Part shown: positions 44,996-54,178 of the stretch, one piece after another | How the letters are laid out: the number at the start of each line of letters is the position of its first letter | Numbering within the stretch: position 1 is the first letter of the stretch | DNA from: Glaciecola sp. XM2 | GTDB lineage: Bacteria; Pseudomonadota; Gammaproteobacteria; Enterobacterales; Alteromonadaceae | Assembly (NCBI RefSeq): GCF_018595715.1 | Contig: NZ_JAHEOJ010000020.1 | Location: forward strand, 806,001 to 870,000 | Length of the DNA stretch: 64,000 nucleotides | Direction of reading: 5' to 3' | Notes under the pieces: generated by a model | Databases searched by the model: none | Told to the model about the DNA's origin: nothing | Seen by the model: only the letters and a program-made list of their open reading frames with translations | Program-made: the position numbers and the translations under genes

Positions 44996-46582
44996 ATGGC
45001 CAATGCCAAACTAGTAGATGAAATTAATAAGCGTAGAACGTTTGCGATTATTTCTCACCCCGATGCGGGAAAGACCACCATTACTGAAAAAGTATTGTTG
45101 TTTGGTAATGCGCTACAGGTTGCCGGTACGGTTAAAGGCAAAAAATCGGGTCAACACGCTAAGTCTGACTGGATGGAAATGGAGAAAGAGCGTGGGATCT
45201 CGGTAACTACCTCAGTGATGCAGTTTCCATATCATGACCATTTGGTGAACCTACTTGATACGCCAGGGCACGAAGACTTTTCCGAAGACACGTATCGCAC
45301 GCTAACCGCCGTAGATTCATGTTTGATGGTCATAGACGCAGCGAAAGGGGTAGAAGATCGCACCATCAAGCTGATGGAAGTGACGCGCCTGCGAGATACG
45401 CCAATCATCACCTTTATGAACAAGTTAGACCGCGATACGCGCGACCCTATCGACTTACTAGACGAAGTGGAAGACGTACTAAATATTAAATGCGCGCCGA
45501 TCACATGGCCGATTGGTATGGGCAAAGAGTTTAAAGGCGTTTATCACTTGCTGCTAGACCAAACCATTTTATATAAAAGTGGTCAAGGGCACACCATCCA
45601 AGAAAAACGTGTTATTCAAGGCATTGATAACCCAGAGCTTGATGCAGCGATAGGTAGTTATGCCGAAGAGCTGCGCGAAATGCTCGAGTTGGTAAAGGGT
45701 GCATCTCACGAGTTTGATTTAGAAGCATTTCTTAAAGGCGAGCTAACGCCTGTATATTTTGGCACCGCGTTAGGCAACTTTGGCGTTGATCATATGTTGG
45801 ACGGGTTGGTGCAGTGGGCACCTAAGCCACAAGGTCGCTTGACAGACAAAGAAGAACTAGTAAACGCCGAGCAAGCCAAGTTTTCTGGATTTGTATTTAA
45901 AATTCAGGCAAATATGGATCCTAAACATCGAGATCGCATTGCATTTTGCCGCATTGTTTCAGGCAAATACGAGAAGGGCATGAAGATGCGCCATGCTCGC
46001 ATCGGTAAAGATGTACGAATTTCTGATGCGCTAACGTTCTTAGCTGGCGACAGAGCGCTGCTAGAAGAGGCCTATGCAGGCGATATTATCGGGTTGCACA
46101 ATCATGGTTCGATGCGCATTGGCGATACCTTCACCAGCGGAGAGGACTATAGATTTACCGGTATTCCTAACTTTGCGCCAGAACTCTTTAAGCGTATCCG
46201 CCTAAGAGACCCGCTGAAACAAAAGCAGTTATTAAAAGGCCTTATCCAACTTTCAGAAGAAGGTGCGGTTCAGGTGTTTCGACCGCTTATCAACAACGAT
46301 CTGATTGTGGGTGCGGTAGGTGTGCTGCAGTTTGACGTAGTCGTCGCTCGATTAAAGGCAGAGTATAACGTCGATGCCATATACGAGCATATCAATGTGG
46401 CCACCGCGCGCTGGGTTTATGGCGATGAGCGCAAGGTGGATGAGTTTAGGCGTAAAGCAGAAGCGAACCTCGCCTTAGATGGCTCTGAAAATCTCACCTA
46501 CATTGCGCCAACGCGCGTAAATTTATCGCTTTCACAAGAGCGTTATCCAGATATCACCTTTGCGGCCACGCGCGAACAATAA
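44996..46582 (+). CDS. prfC: Peptide chain release factor 3
   Basis: GTPase that removes RF1 and RF2 from the ribosome after termination. P-loop [13 protein letters not shown], switch [25 protein letters not shown], and NKLDRD are all present. 528 residues, full length. A TACAAT at 44892-44897 may be its -10 box. It is followed by argS after 11 bp. Confidence 0.97.
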   Translation: MANAKLVDEINKRRTFAIISHPDAGKTTITEKVLLFGNALQVAGTVKGKKSGQHAKSDWMEMEKERGISVTTSVMQFPYHDHLVNLLDTPGHEDFSEDTYRTLTAVDSCLMVIDAAKGVEDRTIKLMEVTRLRDTPIITFMNKLDRDTRDPIDLLDEVEDVLNIKCAPITWPIGMGKEFKGVYHLLLDQTILYKSGQGHTIQEKRVIQGIDNPELDAAIGSYAEELREMLELVKGASHEFDLEAFLKGELTPVYFGTALGNFGVDHMLDGLVQWAPKPQGRLTDKEELVNAEQAKFSGFVFKIQANMDPKHRDRIAFCRIVSGKYEKGMKMRHARIGKDVRISDALTFLAGDRALLEEAYAGDIIGLHNHGSMRIGDTFTSGEDYRFTGIPNFAPELFKRIRLRDPLKQKQLLKGLIQLSEEGAVQVFRPLINNDLIVGAVGVLQFDVVVARLKAEYNVDAIYEHINVATARWVYGDERKVDEFRRKAEANLALDGSENLTYIAPTRVNLSLSQERYPDITFAATREQ

Positions 46583-46593
46583 GAGTATTTTGC

Positions 46594-48321
46594 ATGTTAA
46601 TCCAAGCTATTTTAGTAGAACGTTTTCGTCAGGCCATGCAAAAACTTGGTGTTGAGAATGCGCCTGTTCCTGTTAGCAAAAGCACACGCCCTGAGTTTGG
46701 TGAATATCAATTTAACGGCGCGATGGCCTTAGCCAAACAACTAAAGAAAAAACCGCGTGATATTGCCCAAGACATTTTAGCGCAAGCGCAACTAGATGAT
46801 GTTGCCAAGCTTTGTGAGATTGCAGGACCTGGCTTTATCAACATCTACCTATCACAAAGCTGGATAGGCAAACAAGTTGATGCGATGGCGCAGGACGCAC
46901 GTTTAGGCATTGATAAAGCGCCGTCTCAAAAGGTGGTGATTGATTACTCTTCACCTAACCTTGCCAAAGAAATGCATGTTGGACACTTACGCAGCACCAT
47001 CATAGGTGATGCAATGGCTAAAGTCCTTGAGTTTTTAGGGCACGATGTGGTGCGTCAAAATCACATGGGTGATTGGGGAACGCAGTTTGGTATGTTGTTG
47101 GCGCATTTAAGCGACCAACTCGATGGCAAAAGCGTTGCTAGTACCGCACTATCTGATTTAGAAGATTTTTATCGCGCCGCAAAAGTGCGTTTTGACAACG
47201 AAGATGGCTTTGCAGACAGAGCTCGTGAATACGTCGTGAAGTTACAAAGTGGGGATGCAGAGTGTCTGGCGCTTTGGGAGCAGTTTATTGATGTGTCCAT
47301 ATCACACAGTGAAGAGGTGTATGAGAAGCTGAATGTAAGCTTAAGCCGCACTGATGTGATGGGAGAGAGCAAATACAACCCTGATTTACCGGTGCTGGTG
47401 AAGGATTTGCTTGCGCGCAAGATTGCGGTCATTGATCAAGGCGCTACACTGGTGTTTTTGCCTGAACTGGCCGACAAAGAAGGCAATCCTGCGGTGTATA
47501 TTATTCAAAAGTCAGGGGGGGGATTTTTGTATTCAACCACCGACCTTGCGGCAATACGCTATCGTTGCCACACCCTGGCAGCCGACAGAACGATGATTTT
47601 CACAGATGCCCGACAGGCTTTACATTTTAAGCAAACCGAGCTAGTAGCTCGTAAAGCCGGTTATATGAATGAGGCTCATCATTATCAGCATTGCCCGTTT
47701 GGCATGATGTTAGGTAAAGACGGCAAACCGTTTAAAACCCGCAGTGGCGAGACGATTAAACTAGCCGATTTGCTCGATGAAGCCGTTGAGCGCGCAACAG
47801 CACTATTAAAACAACGAAATGCAGATGAAGTTGTAGAAGCCGATGTGGCTAAAACCATTGGTATTGGCGCAGTCAAATATGCTGATTTAAGCAAAAACCG
47901 TACTACTGATTATATTTTTGATTGGGATACGATGCTTAGCTTTGAAGGCAATACCTCTCCCTATTTGCAGTATGCTTACACGCGTATCCGTAGTATTTTC
48001 CGCAAAGCCGACATTGCTATGGATAAACATCACGCCAATGTGGTTATCGACAATGCAAGTGAGCAAGCTTTGGCGGTCAAACTCTTGCAGTTTGAAGATA
48101 CCCTACAAGCGGTCGCACAAGAGGCAACGCCGCATTTGTTATGCGCCTACTTGTATGAGCTCGCAAGTGTGTTTATGAAGTTTTATGAGGCAAGTCCTAT
48201 ATTGAAAGACGGTGTATCTGACGATGTGAAGCAAAGCCGTTTAACCCTTGCTGCGATGAGCGCAAAAACACTTAAGCTTGGCTTAGAAATGCTGGGAATC
48301 GACACCTTAGAAAAGATGTAG
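46594..48321 (+). CDS. argS: Arginine--tRNA ligase
   Basis: Class I synthetase charging tRNA-Arg, two tRNA-Arg genes for which are also in this window. The HIGH motif reads HVGH in SPNLAKEMHVGHLRSTIIGD. The N-terminal additional domain and C-terminal anticodon-binding DALR domain are in place. At 575 residues the length is normal. It appears to share an operon with prfC. Confidence 0.97.
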   Translation: MLIQAILVERFRQAMQKLGVENAPVPVSKSTRPEFGEYQFNGAMALAKQLKKKPRDIAQDILAQAQLDDVAKLCEIAGPGFINIYLSQSWIGKQVDAMAQDARLGIDKAPSQKVVIDYSSPNLAKEMHVGHLRSTIIGDAMAKVLEFLGHDVVRQNHMGDWGTQFGMLLAHLSDQLDGKSVASTALSDLEDFYRAAKVRFDNEDGFADRAREYVVKLQSGDAECLALWEQFIDVSISHSEEVYEKLNVSLSRTDVMGESKYNPDLPVLVKDLLARKIAVIDQGATLVFLPELADKEGNPAVYIIQKSGGGFLYSTTDLAAIRYRCHTLAADRTMIFTDARQALHFKQTELVARKAGYMNEAHHYQHCPFGMMLGKDGKPFKTRSGETIKLADLLDEAVERATALLKQRNADEVVEADVAKTIGIGAVKYADLSKNRTTDYIFDWDTMLSFEGNTSPYLQYAYTRIRSIFRKADIAMDKHHANVVIDNASEQALAVKLLQFEDTLQAVAQEATPHLLCAYLYELASVFMKFYEASPILKDGVSDDVKQSRLTLAAMSAKTLKLGLEMLGIDTLEKM

Positions 48322-48427
48322 GTGCAATTAAGGTTGATTCGATGATGTGTGAGTCGCTTTGATAATTAGTGAACATCTAGACGAGCACATTCGTACACAT
48401 TGCAGATACCAATAAAAAGGATAATTC

Positions 48428-48991
48428 ATGAGTAAAATTCTAGCGTTTTCAGGTTCAGGTCGTAAACACTCTTACAACTTTGCTGCACTAAAAGCTGCGG
48501 CGCAAGGCGCAATTGACGCCGGCGCTGAGGTAACCATTGTCGATATGTCTGAGTTTGCAGATATTCCTATTTTCACGGAAGACTTGGAGGCCGAACAAGG
48601 CATGCCGGAGAAGGCAAAAGCGTTTAAAGAGTTATTGAAAAGTCACGACGCGTTTTTGATTGCCAGCCCAGAATATAACAGTGGCTATAGCGCGCTATTT
48701 AAAAACGTCATTGATTGGGCATCTCGCAAAGAAGATGGTGAAAAGCCCCTTGAGGCTTTTAAAGGCAAGTCTGCGGCATTGATTGCAGCATCCCCAGGCG
48801 GTTTAGGCGGTATTCGCGTGCTTGTGCCGGTGCGTTTATTATTAAGCAATATCGGTATTAATGTACTTGGCGATCAGCTTTCCATTAGTCATGTAGGTAA
48901 TCTAGTCAACGACCAACATGAAATTTCAGATGAGAAAACCATCGCTAAGCTACACGGCATTGCAAAACAATTGGTTGCGATGACAGCATAA
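48428..48991 (+). CDS. NAD(P)H-dependent FMN reductase / azoreductase-like flavoprotein
   Basis: Flavodoxin-fold oxidoreductase of 187 residues. FSGSGRKHSYNFAA is the FMN phosphate loop, and SPEYNSGYSALFKNVIDWAS is the signature of the NADPH-dependent FMN reductase family. ASPGGLGGIR contacts the flavin. Natural substrate (quinones, chromate, free FMN) cannot be told. Monocistronic with its own terminator. Confidence 0.9.
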   Translation: MSKILAFSGSGRKHSYNFAALKAAAQGAIDAGAEVTIVDMSEFADIPIFTEDLEAEQGMPEKAKAFKELLKSHDAFLIASPEYNSGYSALFKNVIDWASRKEDGEKPLEAFKGKSAALIAASPGGLGGIRVLVPVRLLLSNIGINVLGDQLSISHVGNLVNDQHEISDEKTIAKLHGIAKQLVAMTA

Positions 48992-49011
48992 CGATGTATT
49001 ACGTCATTCTC

Positions 49012-49037
49012 AGGCTCTTATTTTAAGAGCCTTTTTT
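49012..49037 (+). terminator. Rho-independent terminator
   Basis: AGGCTCTT/AAGAGCCT stem with an ATTTT loop and trailing T residues, directly after the FMN reductase gene. Confidence 0.9.
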
Positions 49038-49177
49038 ATGCGATTATCGTCTGTAAAGCGCTTGGATACTGTCAAAAACGCGCAATATTATGTAAACTCT
49101 GCGCACTATTGAATACAACCCTAGTTAAGCGTAACAAAGTCATTGCGATAACTACAAAAATAAGAATGTATTGTTTT

Positions 49178-50276
49178 ATGTTTGAAGTAAATCCTATCCA
49201 CACCGCCTTGTCTGATATCCGTGAGCGAACCACATCGCTTCGGGGGTATCTTTGACTACGACCTTAAGGTCGAGCGTCTAGAAGAAGTTAGCCGAGAGCT
49301 AGAGAGCTCCGAAGTCTGGAACAACCCTGAAAATGCTCAACAACTGGGCAAAGAGAAAGTTGGGCTTGAACAAATCGTTGATACTATCCAAACGCTAGAG
49401 CAGGGCGTTGAAGATGTTGAAGGTCTTGTGGAATTGGCAGTTGAAGCTGAGGACGAAGACACGTTAAATGAAGCCCAAGAAGAGCTCGCACAACTGATTG
49501 CCTCATTAGAGAAGCTCGAATTTAGACGCATGTTTAGCGGTCCTAACGATATTAACGATGGCTATATCGATATTCAATCAGGCTCAGGCGGCACAGAAGC
49601 CCAAGACTGGGCAAATATGCTATTGCGTATGTACTTGCGATGGGGTGAAGCGCAAGGCTTTAAAACCGAGTTGCTCGAAGTATCAGAAGGCGACGTTGCG
49701 GGCATTAAAAGCGCCACGATTAAGTTTACGGGCGAATATGCCTTTGGTTGGTTACGCACTGAAACCGGTGTGCATCGACTGGTCCGCAAGTCACCGTTTG
49801 ATTCAGGCAGCCGTCGCCATACATCCTTTGCCTCTGCATTTGCTTACCCAGAGGTTAACGACGACATTGAAGTGGATATCAATCCTTCTGACTTACGTAT
49901 TGATACTTATCGCGCGTCAGGGGCGGGCGGACAGCACGTTAACCGAACCGACTCAGCGGTACGTATTACGCATTTGCCCACCAATACGGTAGTGCAGTGC
50001 CAAAATGACCGCTCTCAGCATAAGAACAAAGACCAAGCGATGAAGCAGTTGAAGGCCAAGCTTTATGAGCTAGAAATTCAAAAGCAAAACGCTGAAAAAC
50101 AGGTGATGGAAGAAAACAAGTCTGACATTGGCTGGGGCAGTCAAATCCGTTCATATGTGCTAGATGACTCGCGCATCAAAGACTTGCGCACAGGCGTTGA
50201 GACCCGTAACACACAGGCTGTGTTAGACGGTGATTTAAACAAATTTATCATAGCCAGCTTAAAATCTGGCCTGTAA
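49178..50276 (+). CDS. prfB: Peptide chain release factor 2, made by programmed +1 frameshift
   Basis: Recognises UAA and UGA stops. Translation starts at the ATG at 49178 ([17 protein letters not shown]...). The first frame ends at an in-frame TGA at codon 26 (49253-49255); a +1 shift at CTT-TGA-C continues into the frame that runs to 50276. The joined product is 365 residues, the same as E. coli RF2. The GGQ catalytic motif is at residues 250-252. A simple ORF call would begin at 49221 and miss the true N-terminus. lysS follows after 42 bp, the conserved prfB-lysS pair. Confidence 0.97.
49241..49256 (+). other. RF2 autoregulatory +1 frameshift site
   Basis: CGGGGG TAT CTT TGA C: the Shine-Dalgarno-like GGGGG, the slippery CTT and the weak TGAC stop context are at the classical spacing. 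When RF2 is scarce, slow termination at TGA allows the shift and more RF2 is made. Confidence 0.95.
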
Positions 50277-50318
50277 CATAAACGTGTATAGCTAACACGA
50301 CCAACTTTAGGAACATTC

Positions 50319-51860
50319 ATGACAGAGCAAGTGCAAGACGAAAACAAATTGATTGCAGAGCGACGCGCCAAATTAGCTGATATTCGAGCGCAATGTGATT
50401 CAAATGGTTTTCCGAATCAATTCCGCCGTGAACACTATGCGCAAGATGTGCAAGACGCCTTTGGCGAATTTGATAAAGATAGCCTTGTCGAGCAGAATAA
50501 TCGTATCACCATTGCCGGTCGAGTCATGGCAAAGCGCGGGCCATTTTTATTGCTCCAAGACATGACAGGGCGCATTCAGGCTTATGCAGATAAAGGCGTA
50601 CAAAAAGACCTCAAGGCGACTTATGGCAGCCTGGATATCGGCGATATTATTGGTGTGAGTGGTCAGTTGCATAAATCCGGTAAGGGTGATTTATATGTGA
50701 ACATGGAGCAATACCAGTTGCTTACTAAGTCACTTCGCCCGCTACCTGAGAAGTTCCATGGACTTGCCGACCAAGAAACCAAATATCGTCAGCGTTATGT
50801 TGATTTGATTACCAATCCTGCAACGCGTAAGACCTTCCAAATCCGCAGTCAGATTGTTAACGGTATTCGTCAATACCTTACTGAGCGTCGCTTTATTGAA
50901 GTGGAGACGCCGATGTTGCAGGTGATACCCGGTGGCGCTACAGCCAAACCGTTTGTGACGCACCATAACGCACTTGATATTGATATGTATTTGCGAATTG
51001 CCCCCGAGCTTTATCTTAAGCGCCTAGTGGTAGGTGGGTTAGAGCGCGTGTTTGAAATTAACCGTAACTTTAGAAATGAAGGTTTATCAACGCGTCATAA
51101 CCCTGAGTTTACGATGCTAGAGTTTTATCAAGCCTATGCAGATTACAACGACTTGATGAATCTTACAGAAGACATGCTGCGAGAGCTCGCGCTGAATGTG
51201 TTAGGCACGACCGACGTGAAAAACACGCAGAAAAATGCAGATGGCGAAGTCATCAGCGAAACCATTTATGATTTCGGTAAGCCATTCGCTCGTTTGACCA
51301 TGGGGGATGCTATCTTAAAATATTGGCCAGAGGCGAATGCCGAGGCAATCAACGATCCTGAAAATCACCTTGATGAACTTAAAGCTATGGCCAAAGCGCT
51401 GCATATCAAAGAGCCAGAGGTGGATGGTATTTGGGGCGCGGGTAAGTATTTGTGCGAGATTTTTGAGGCAACGGCCGAAGAGAAACTCGATCAGCCAACC
51501 TTTATCACCGCCTATCCTTGGGAAGTATCTCCCCTTGCGAGACGCAACGATAAAAACCCATTTGTCACAGACCGCTTTGAGTTTTTTGTGGGTGGACGTG
51601 AACTTGCCAATGGCTTCTCAGAGCTAAACGATTCTGAAGACCAAGCCGCGCGTTTCCAAAAGCAAGTACAAGAAAAAGACGCGGGAGATGACGAAGCGAT
51701 GCATTTTGACGAAGACTACATTACCGCCCTTGAATATGGCTTGGCGCCTACGGCAGGCGAGGGCATTGGTATTGACCGGTTAGTAATGCTGTTTTCAGAT
51801 AGCCCAACCATCAAAGACGTGATTTTGTTTCCGCATATGCGTCCTATCGTTCAGGAGTAG
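50319..51860 (+). CDS. lysS: Lysine--tRNA ligase (class II)
   Basis: Charges tRNA-Lys. N-terminal OB-fold anticodon-binding domain, then class II motifs: motif 2 [11 protein letters not shown] and motif 3 [12 protein letters not shown] near the C-terminus. 513 residues, normal length. Downstream of prfB. Its last 10 bp overlap the end of the convergent panE-like gene. Confidence 0.97.
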   Translation: MTEQVQDENKLIAERRAKLADIRAQCDSNGFPNQFRREHYAQDVQDAFGEFDKDSLVEQNNRITIAGRVMAKRGPFLLLQDMTGRIQAYADKGVQKDLKATYGSLDIGDIIGVSGQLHKSGKGDLYVNMEQYQLLTKSLRPLPEKFHGLADQETKYRQRYVDLITNPATRKTFQIRSQIVNGIRQYLTERRFIEVETPMLQVIPGGATAKPFVTHHNALDIDMYLRIAPELYLKRLVVGGLERVFEINRNFRNEGLSTRHNPEFTMLEFYQAYADYNDLMNLTEDMLRELALNVLGTTDVKNTQKNADGEVISETIYDFGKPFARLTMGDAILKYWPEANAEAINDPENHLDELKAMAKALHIKEPEVDGIWGAGKYLCEIFEATAEEKLDQPTFITAYPWEVSPLARRNDKNPFVTDRFEFFVGGRELANGFSELNDSEDQAARFQKQVQEKDAGDDEAMHFDEDYITALEYGLAPTAGEGIGIDRLVMLFSDSPTIKDVILFPHMRPIVQE

Positions 51861-52768
51861 TCCTTCTCGATAGCTTTAATCGCCTCGTATAGACGCGTGA
51901 TTGTCGGCACACAAATACCTTTGTGTGCCGCTTTTGTTTGCAGCGTACCTAAAATGCCGTCCACTTCAGTTGGACGTTCGTGCAATACATCTTGATACAT
52001 TGATGAGTAGTTGTGTTTGGTTAGGTCAATTACGTGGTCTATATAGCGGTCTACCATGTGCATATCAACCTCGATTTCATTAGCCTGATACACGGCTCGA
52101 ATCTCTTGTTTCAATGCTGCAATTTCTTGAGGGTAGTCAAGGATGTCTCCATTAGCGCATCTATAAATTGCGGTCAGTGGATTAATCACGGCATTGACGG
52201 CTAATTTTTGATACAAGTACTGCATAATATTGCTATCCCAACGGCTGTTAGGGTGGGCATCTAAAAGGCTTTGAATCGCAGGCAAAATAGATTGACCCGA
52301 TATACCGCCGATCACCAAATCGCCTCGAGCGTGAATATGAAAATGGCGCTCAGCAACTTTTTGCACCGCATCGGTAGTCGCACCAACGAAAAGTGGATTG
52401 TGTGTAAAGTGCTCAAGCAGTTGTTGATGGCCGCCTAAGCCATTTTGTAATAACAAGATGGGCAATGACTCACAGAGTCGACCGTCGAGACTTTTCAGTA
52501 CCTCACGCAGTTGGTAATACTTTAAAGGCAAGATCAGTAAATCGAGCGAATCTAAGCTTTGCTGGTGGTCTAACGCAGCCTGCTTAAACATCCAAGTAGT
52601 TTTGCGCGCTGCATTATCAGTTTCACTCTCTACAATCGTCACTGGCAGGTTGCATGGCCGTCTTACGAATTGTGTAATATCATGAGCGTTTTCGGTGCTA
52701 GCATCGGCGATTAATTTAGCCAAGCCTGTACCAATCGCGCCATTGCCGATAATACCAAAAGTGCTCAT
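51851..52768 (-). CDS. panE: 2-dehydropantoate 2-reductase (PanE-like)
   Basis: NADPH-dependent reductase making pantoate for coenzyme A synthesis. The N-terminal Rossmann motif is [13 protein letters not shown], and the ketopantoate-reductase C-terminal domain holds [17 protein letters not shown] with the catalytic-site Lys and Asn residues. 305 residues. Followed on the same strand, in the 5' direction, by a pseudouridine synthase gene 7 bp away. A related ketopantoate-like reductase of other specificity is possible. Confidence 0.87.
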   Translation of the reverse strand: MSTFGIIGNGAIGTGLAKLIADASTENAHDITQFVRRPCNLPVTIVESETDNAARKTTWMFKQAALDHQQSLDSLDLLILPLKYYQLREVLKSLDGRLCESLPILLLQNGLGGHQQLLEHFTHNPLFVGATTDAVQKVAERHFHIHARGDLVIGGISGQSILPAIQSLLDAHPNSRWDSNIMQYLYQKLAVNAVINPLTAIYRCANGDILDYPQEIAALKQEIRAVYQANEIEVDMHMVDRYIDHVIDLTKHNYSSMYQDVLHERPTEVDGILGTLQTKAAHKGICVPTITRLYEAIKAIEKDYS

Positions 52769-52775
52769 CGTCTCG

Positions 52776-53468
52776 TCACTCCTGCACCGTTTGAAGCTTT
52801 AATTTTGGCCATGACAATGCATTGGGTTTGAGCCATTGTTCAGGCCAAATCGCTTCGCTAAAATACTCCCCAATATCGGGTAGGCAAAATATGTTAAGGC
52901 TTTCACCTTTGTATGAAAAGCATAAGCCGTAGCTGTGCAAATACATGCGGTCGCTAGGGCTAGCACCATAGCGCATATCACCTAAAATAGAGGCTCCTAT
53001 CGACTTTAAGGCCACTCTTATCTGATGGGTTTTGCCCGAGTGCGGTTTGCATATAAACCCACGAATGCCATTTCCGACTGATTTTGAAAAAAACTGCGTG
53101 ATGGCCGGGTTTTGTGAAGTCTTCGTTAGCATGTAGCTTCCGGAGCGCGCTTTTTTCATATCGCCCCTGATCAATCCTTGTTTCTTTTTTGGGGTTTTGT
53201 TTGAGAGTGCGAGGTAATATTTTTCAATACTGCGTTTGGCAAACAATCTGGCGATGGTCGCTGCGCTATCAGACGATTTTGCTAGAATCAAGCAACCGCT
53301 GGTTTGGGTGTCAAGACGATGAACTAAAAACCATTTGCACTGAGGGCGTTGTTTTGAATATACGCTGATAATGCCATTTTGTGCATCGTGCATCGCAACA
53401 TCGATGGGCTTATTGATGACAACAAAATCCTCGTGTTCATATAGCGTTGTAATAACGAGGTTGGTCAT
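52776..53468 (-). CDS. RluA-family RNA pseudouridine synthase
   Basis: Converts uridine to pseudouridine in RNA. WFLVHRLDTQTSGCLILAK holds the HRLD motif with the catalytic aspartate. FICKPHSGKTHQIRVALKSI is the second conserved block. At 230 residues it has no S4 domain, like the TIGR01621-type subgroup. Target RNA unknown. It lies between the Hpt gene (9 bp) and panE (7 bp), all on one strand. Confidence 0.88.
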   Translation of the reverse strand: MTNLVITTLYEHEDFVVINKPIDVAMHDAQNGIISVYSKQRPQCKWFLVHRLDTQTSGCLILAKSSDSAATIARLFAKRSIEKYYLALSNKTPKKKQGLIRGDMKKARSGSYMLTKTSQNPAITQFFSKSVGNGIRGFICKPHSGKTHQIRVALKSIGASILGDMRYGASPSDRMYLHSYGLCFSYKGESLNIFCLPDIGEYFSEAIWPEQWLKPNALSWPKLKLQTVQE

Positions 53469-53477
53469 TTATTGCCT

Positions 53478-54041
53478 TTAGTTGGCTTTTATAGCAATAA
53501 GTTCAAGGGCGTCTTGAAAGCGCATTTCTTCAACCATCGTAATGAGTGTCGCTTTTTGCGATTCGGTTAATGGTAACTGAGCGGTAAGTGATCGCAATAT
53601 GTTGTCATCAATAAACTCTTCACGTTCAATCATGCCCACCAGCTGCTGTTGCGCGTTATTGTTTTGTTTTACGTTACCATCAGCATTGAGCTGAGGATCA
53701 TCAAAAGAAAGTGCGTAAATCTCATCGCAGGTTTGGCGTACCAACTGTGTAAATTTATGCACGGTGTCAGCTTGAATCGACAGGTTTTTAATCTCTAAGT
53801 CAAAGCTCCTGCAGCACTCATAAAGGGCTAACAATCCGAGGTTGCCTGTAATGCCTTTCGCCGTATGAATGAGTCTTTTTGCCGATTTATAATCGCTTTG
53901 CTCCAGCATTTGCTCAACCTGCTTGGGAGCCGGCTCATATTCAGCGGCAAATTTATTTAGCATTCTGTGCAAAAGTTGAACATTGCCACTCAATTGTTTG
54001 AGCGCAAATTCGATATCAATTAACGGTGCTTTATCAGGCAT
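53478..54041 (-). CDS. Hpt (histidine phosphotransfer) domain protein
   Basis: Single-domain phosphorelay protein. The motif LIHTAKGITGNLG carries the phosphorylatable histidine. The C-terminal ~60 residues are extra and of unknown function. The ATG at 54041 is preferred to a TTG at 54071. No histidine kinase or response regulator is adjacent, so its partners are encoded elsewhere. First gene of a three-gene run with the pseudouridine synthase and panE. Confidence 0.82.
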   Translation of the reverse strand: MPDKAPLIDIEFALKQLSGNVQLLHRMLNKFAAEYEPAPKQVEQMLEQSDYKSAKRLIHTAKGITGNLGLLALYECCRSFDLEIKNLSIQADTVHKFTQLVRQTCDEIYALSFDDPQLNADGNVKQNNNAQQQLVGMIEREEFIDDNILRSLTAQLPLTESQKATLITMVEEMRFQDALELIAIKAN

Positions 54042-54178
54042 AGGCAAGGCTCTTAGTGCGATAATCCCCAATAAATACTAATACAAATATCTAGTTACAA
54101 CAAAGAAAGAATTAGCCTTTTAGAAATCTGCTATTATTATTGCTTATAACGTTTCTTTACTACTACGAGTTGTTTTAC

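Noticed and set aside
49221-49253. Start of prfB at 49221
   Set aside because: The frame opens there by chance (ATG inside the first reading frame is not the RF2 start); the +1 frameshift from 49178 explains the gene better.
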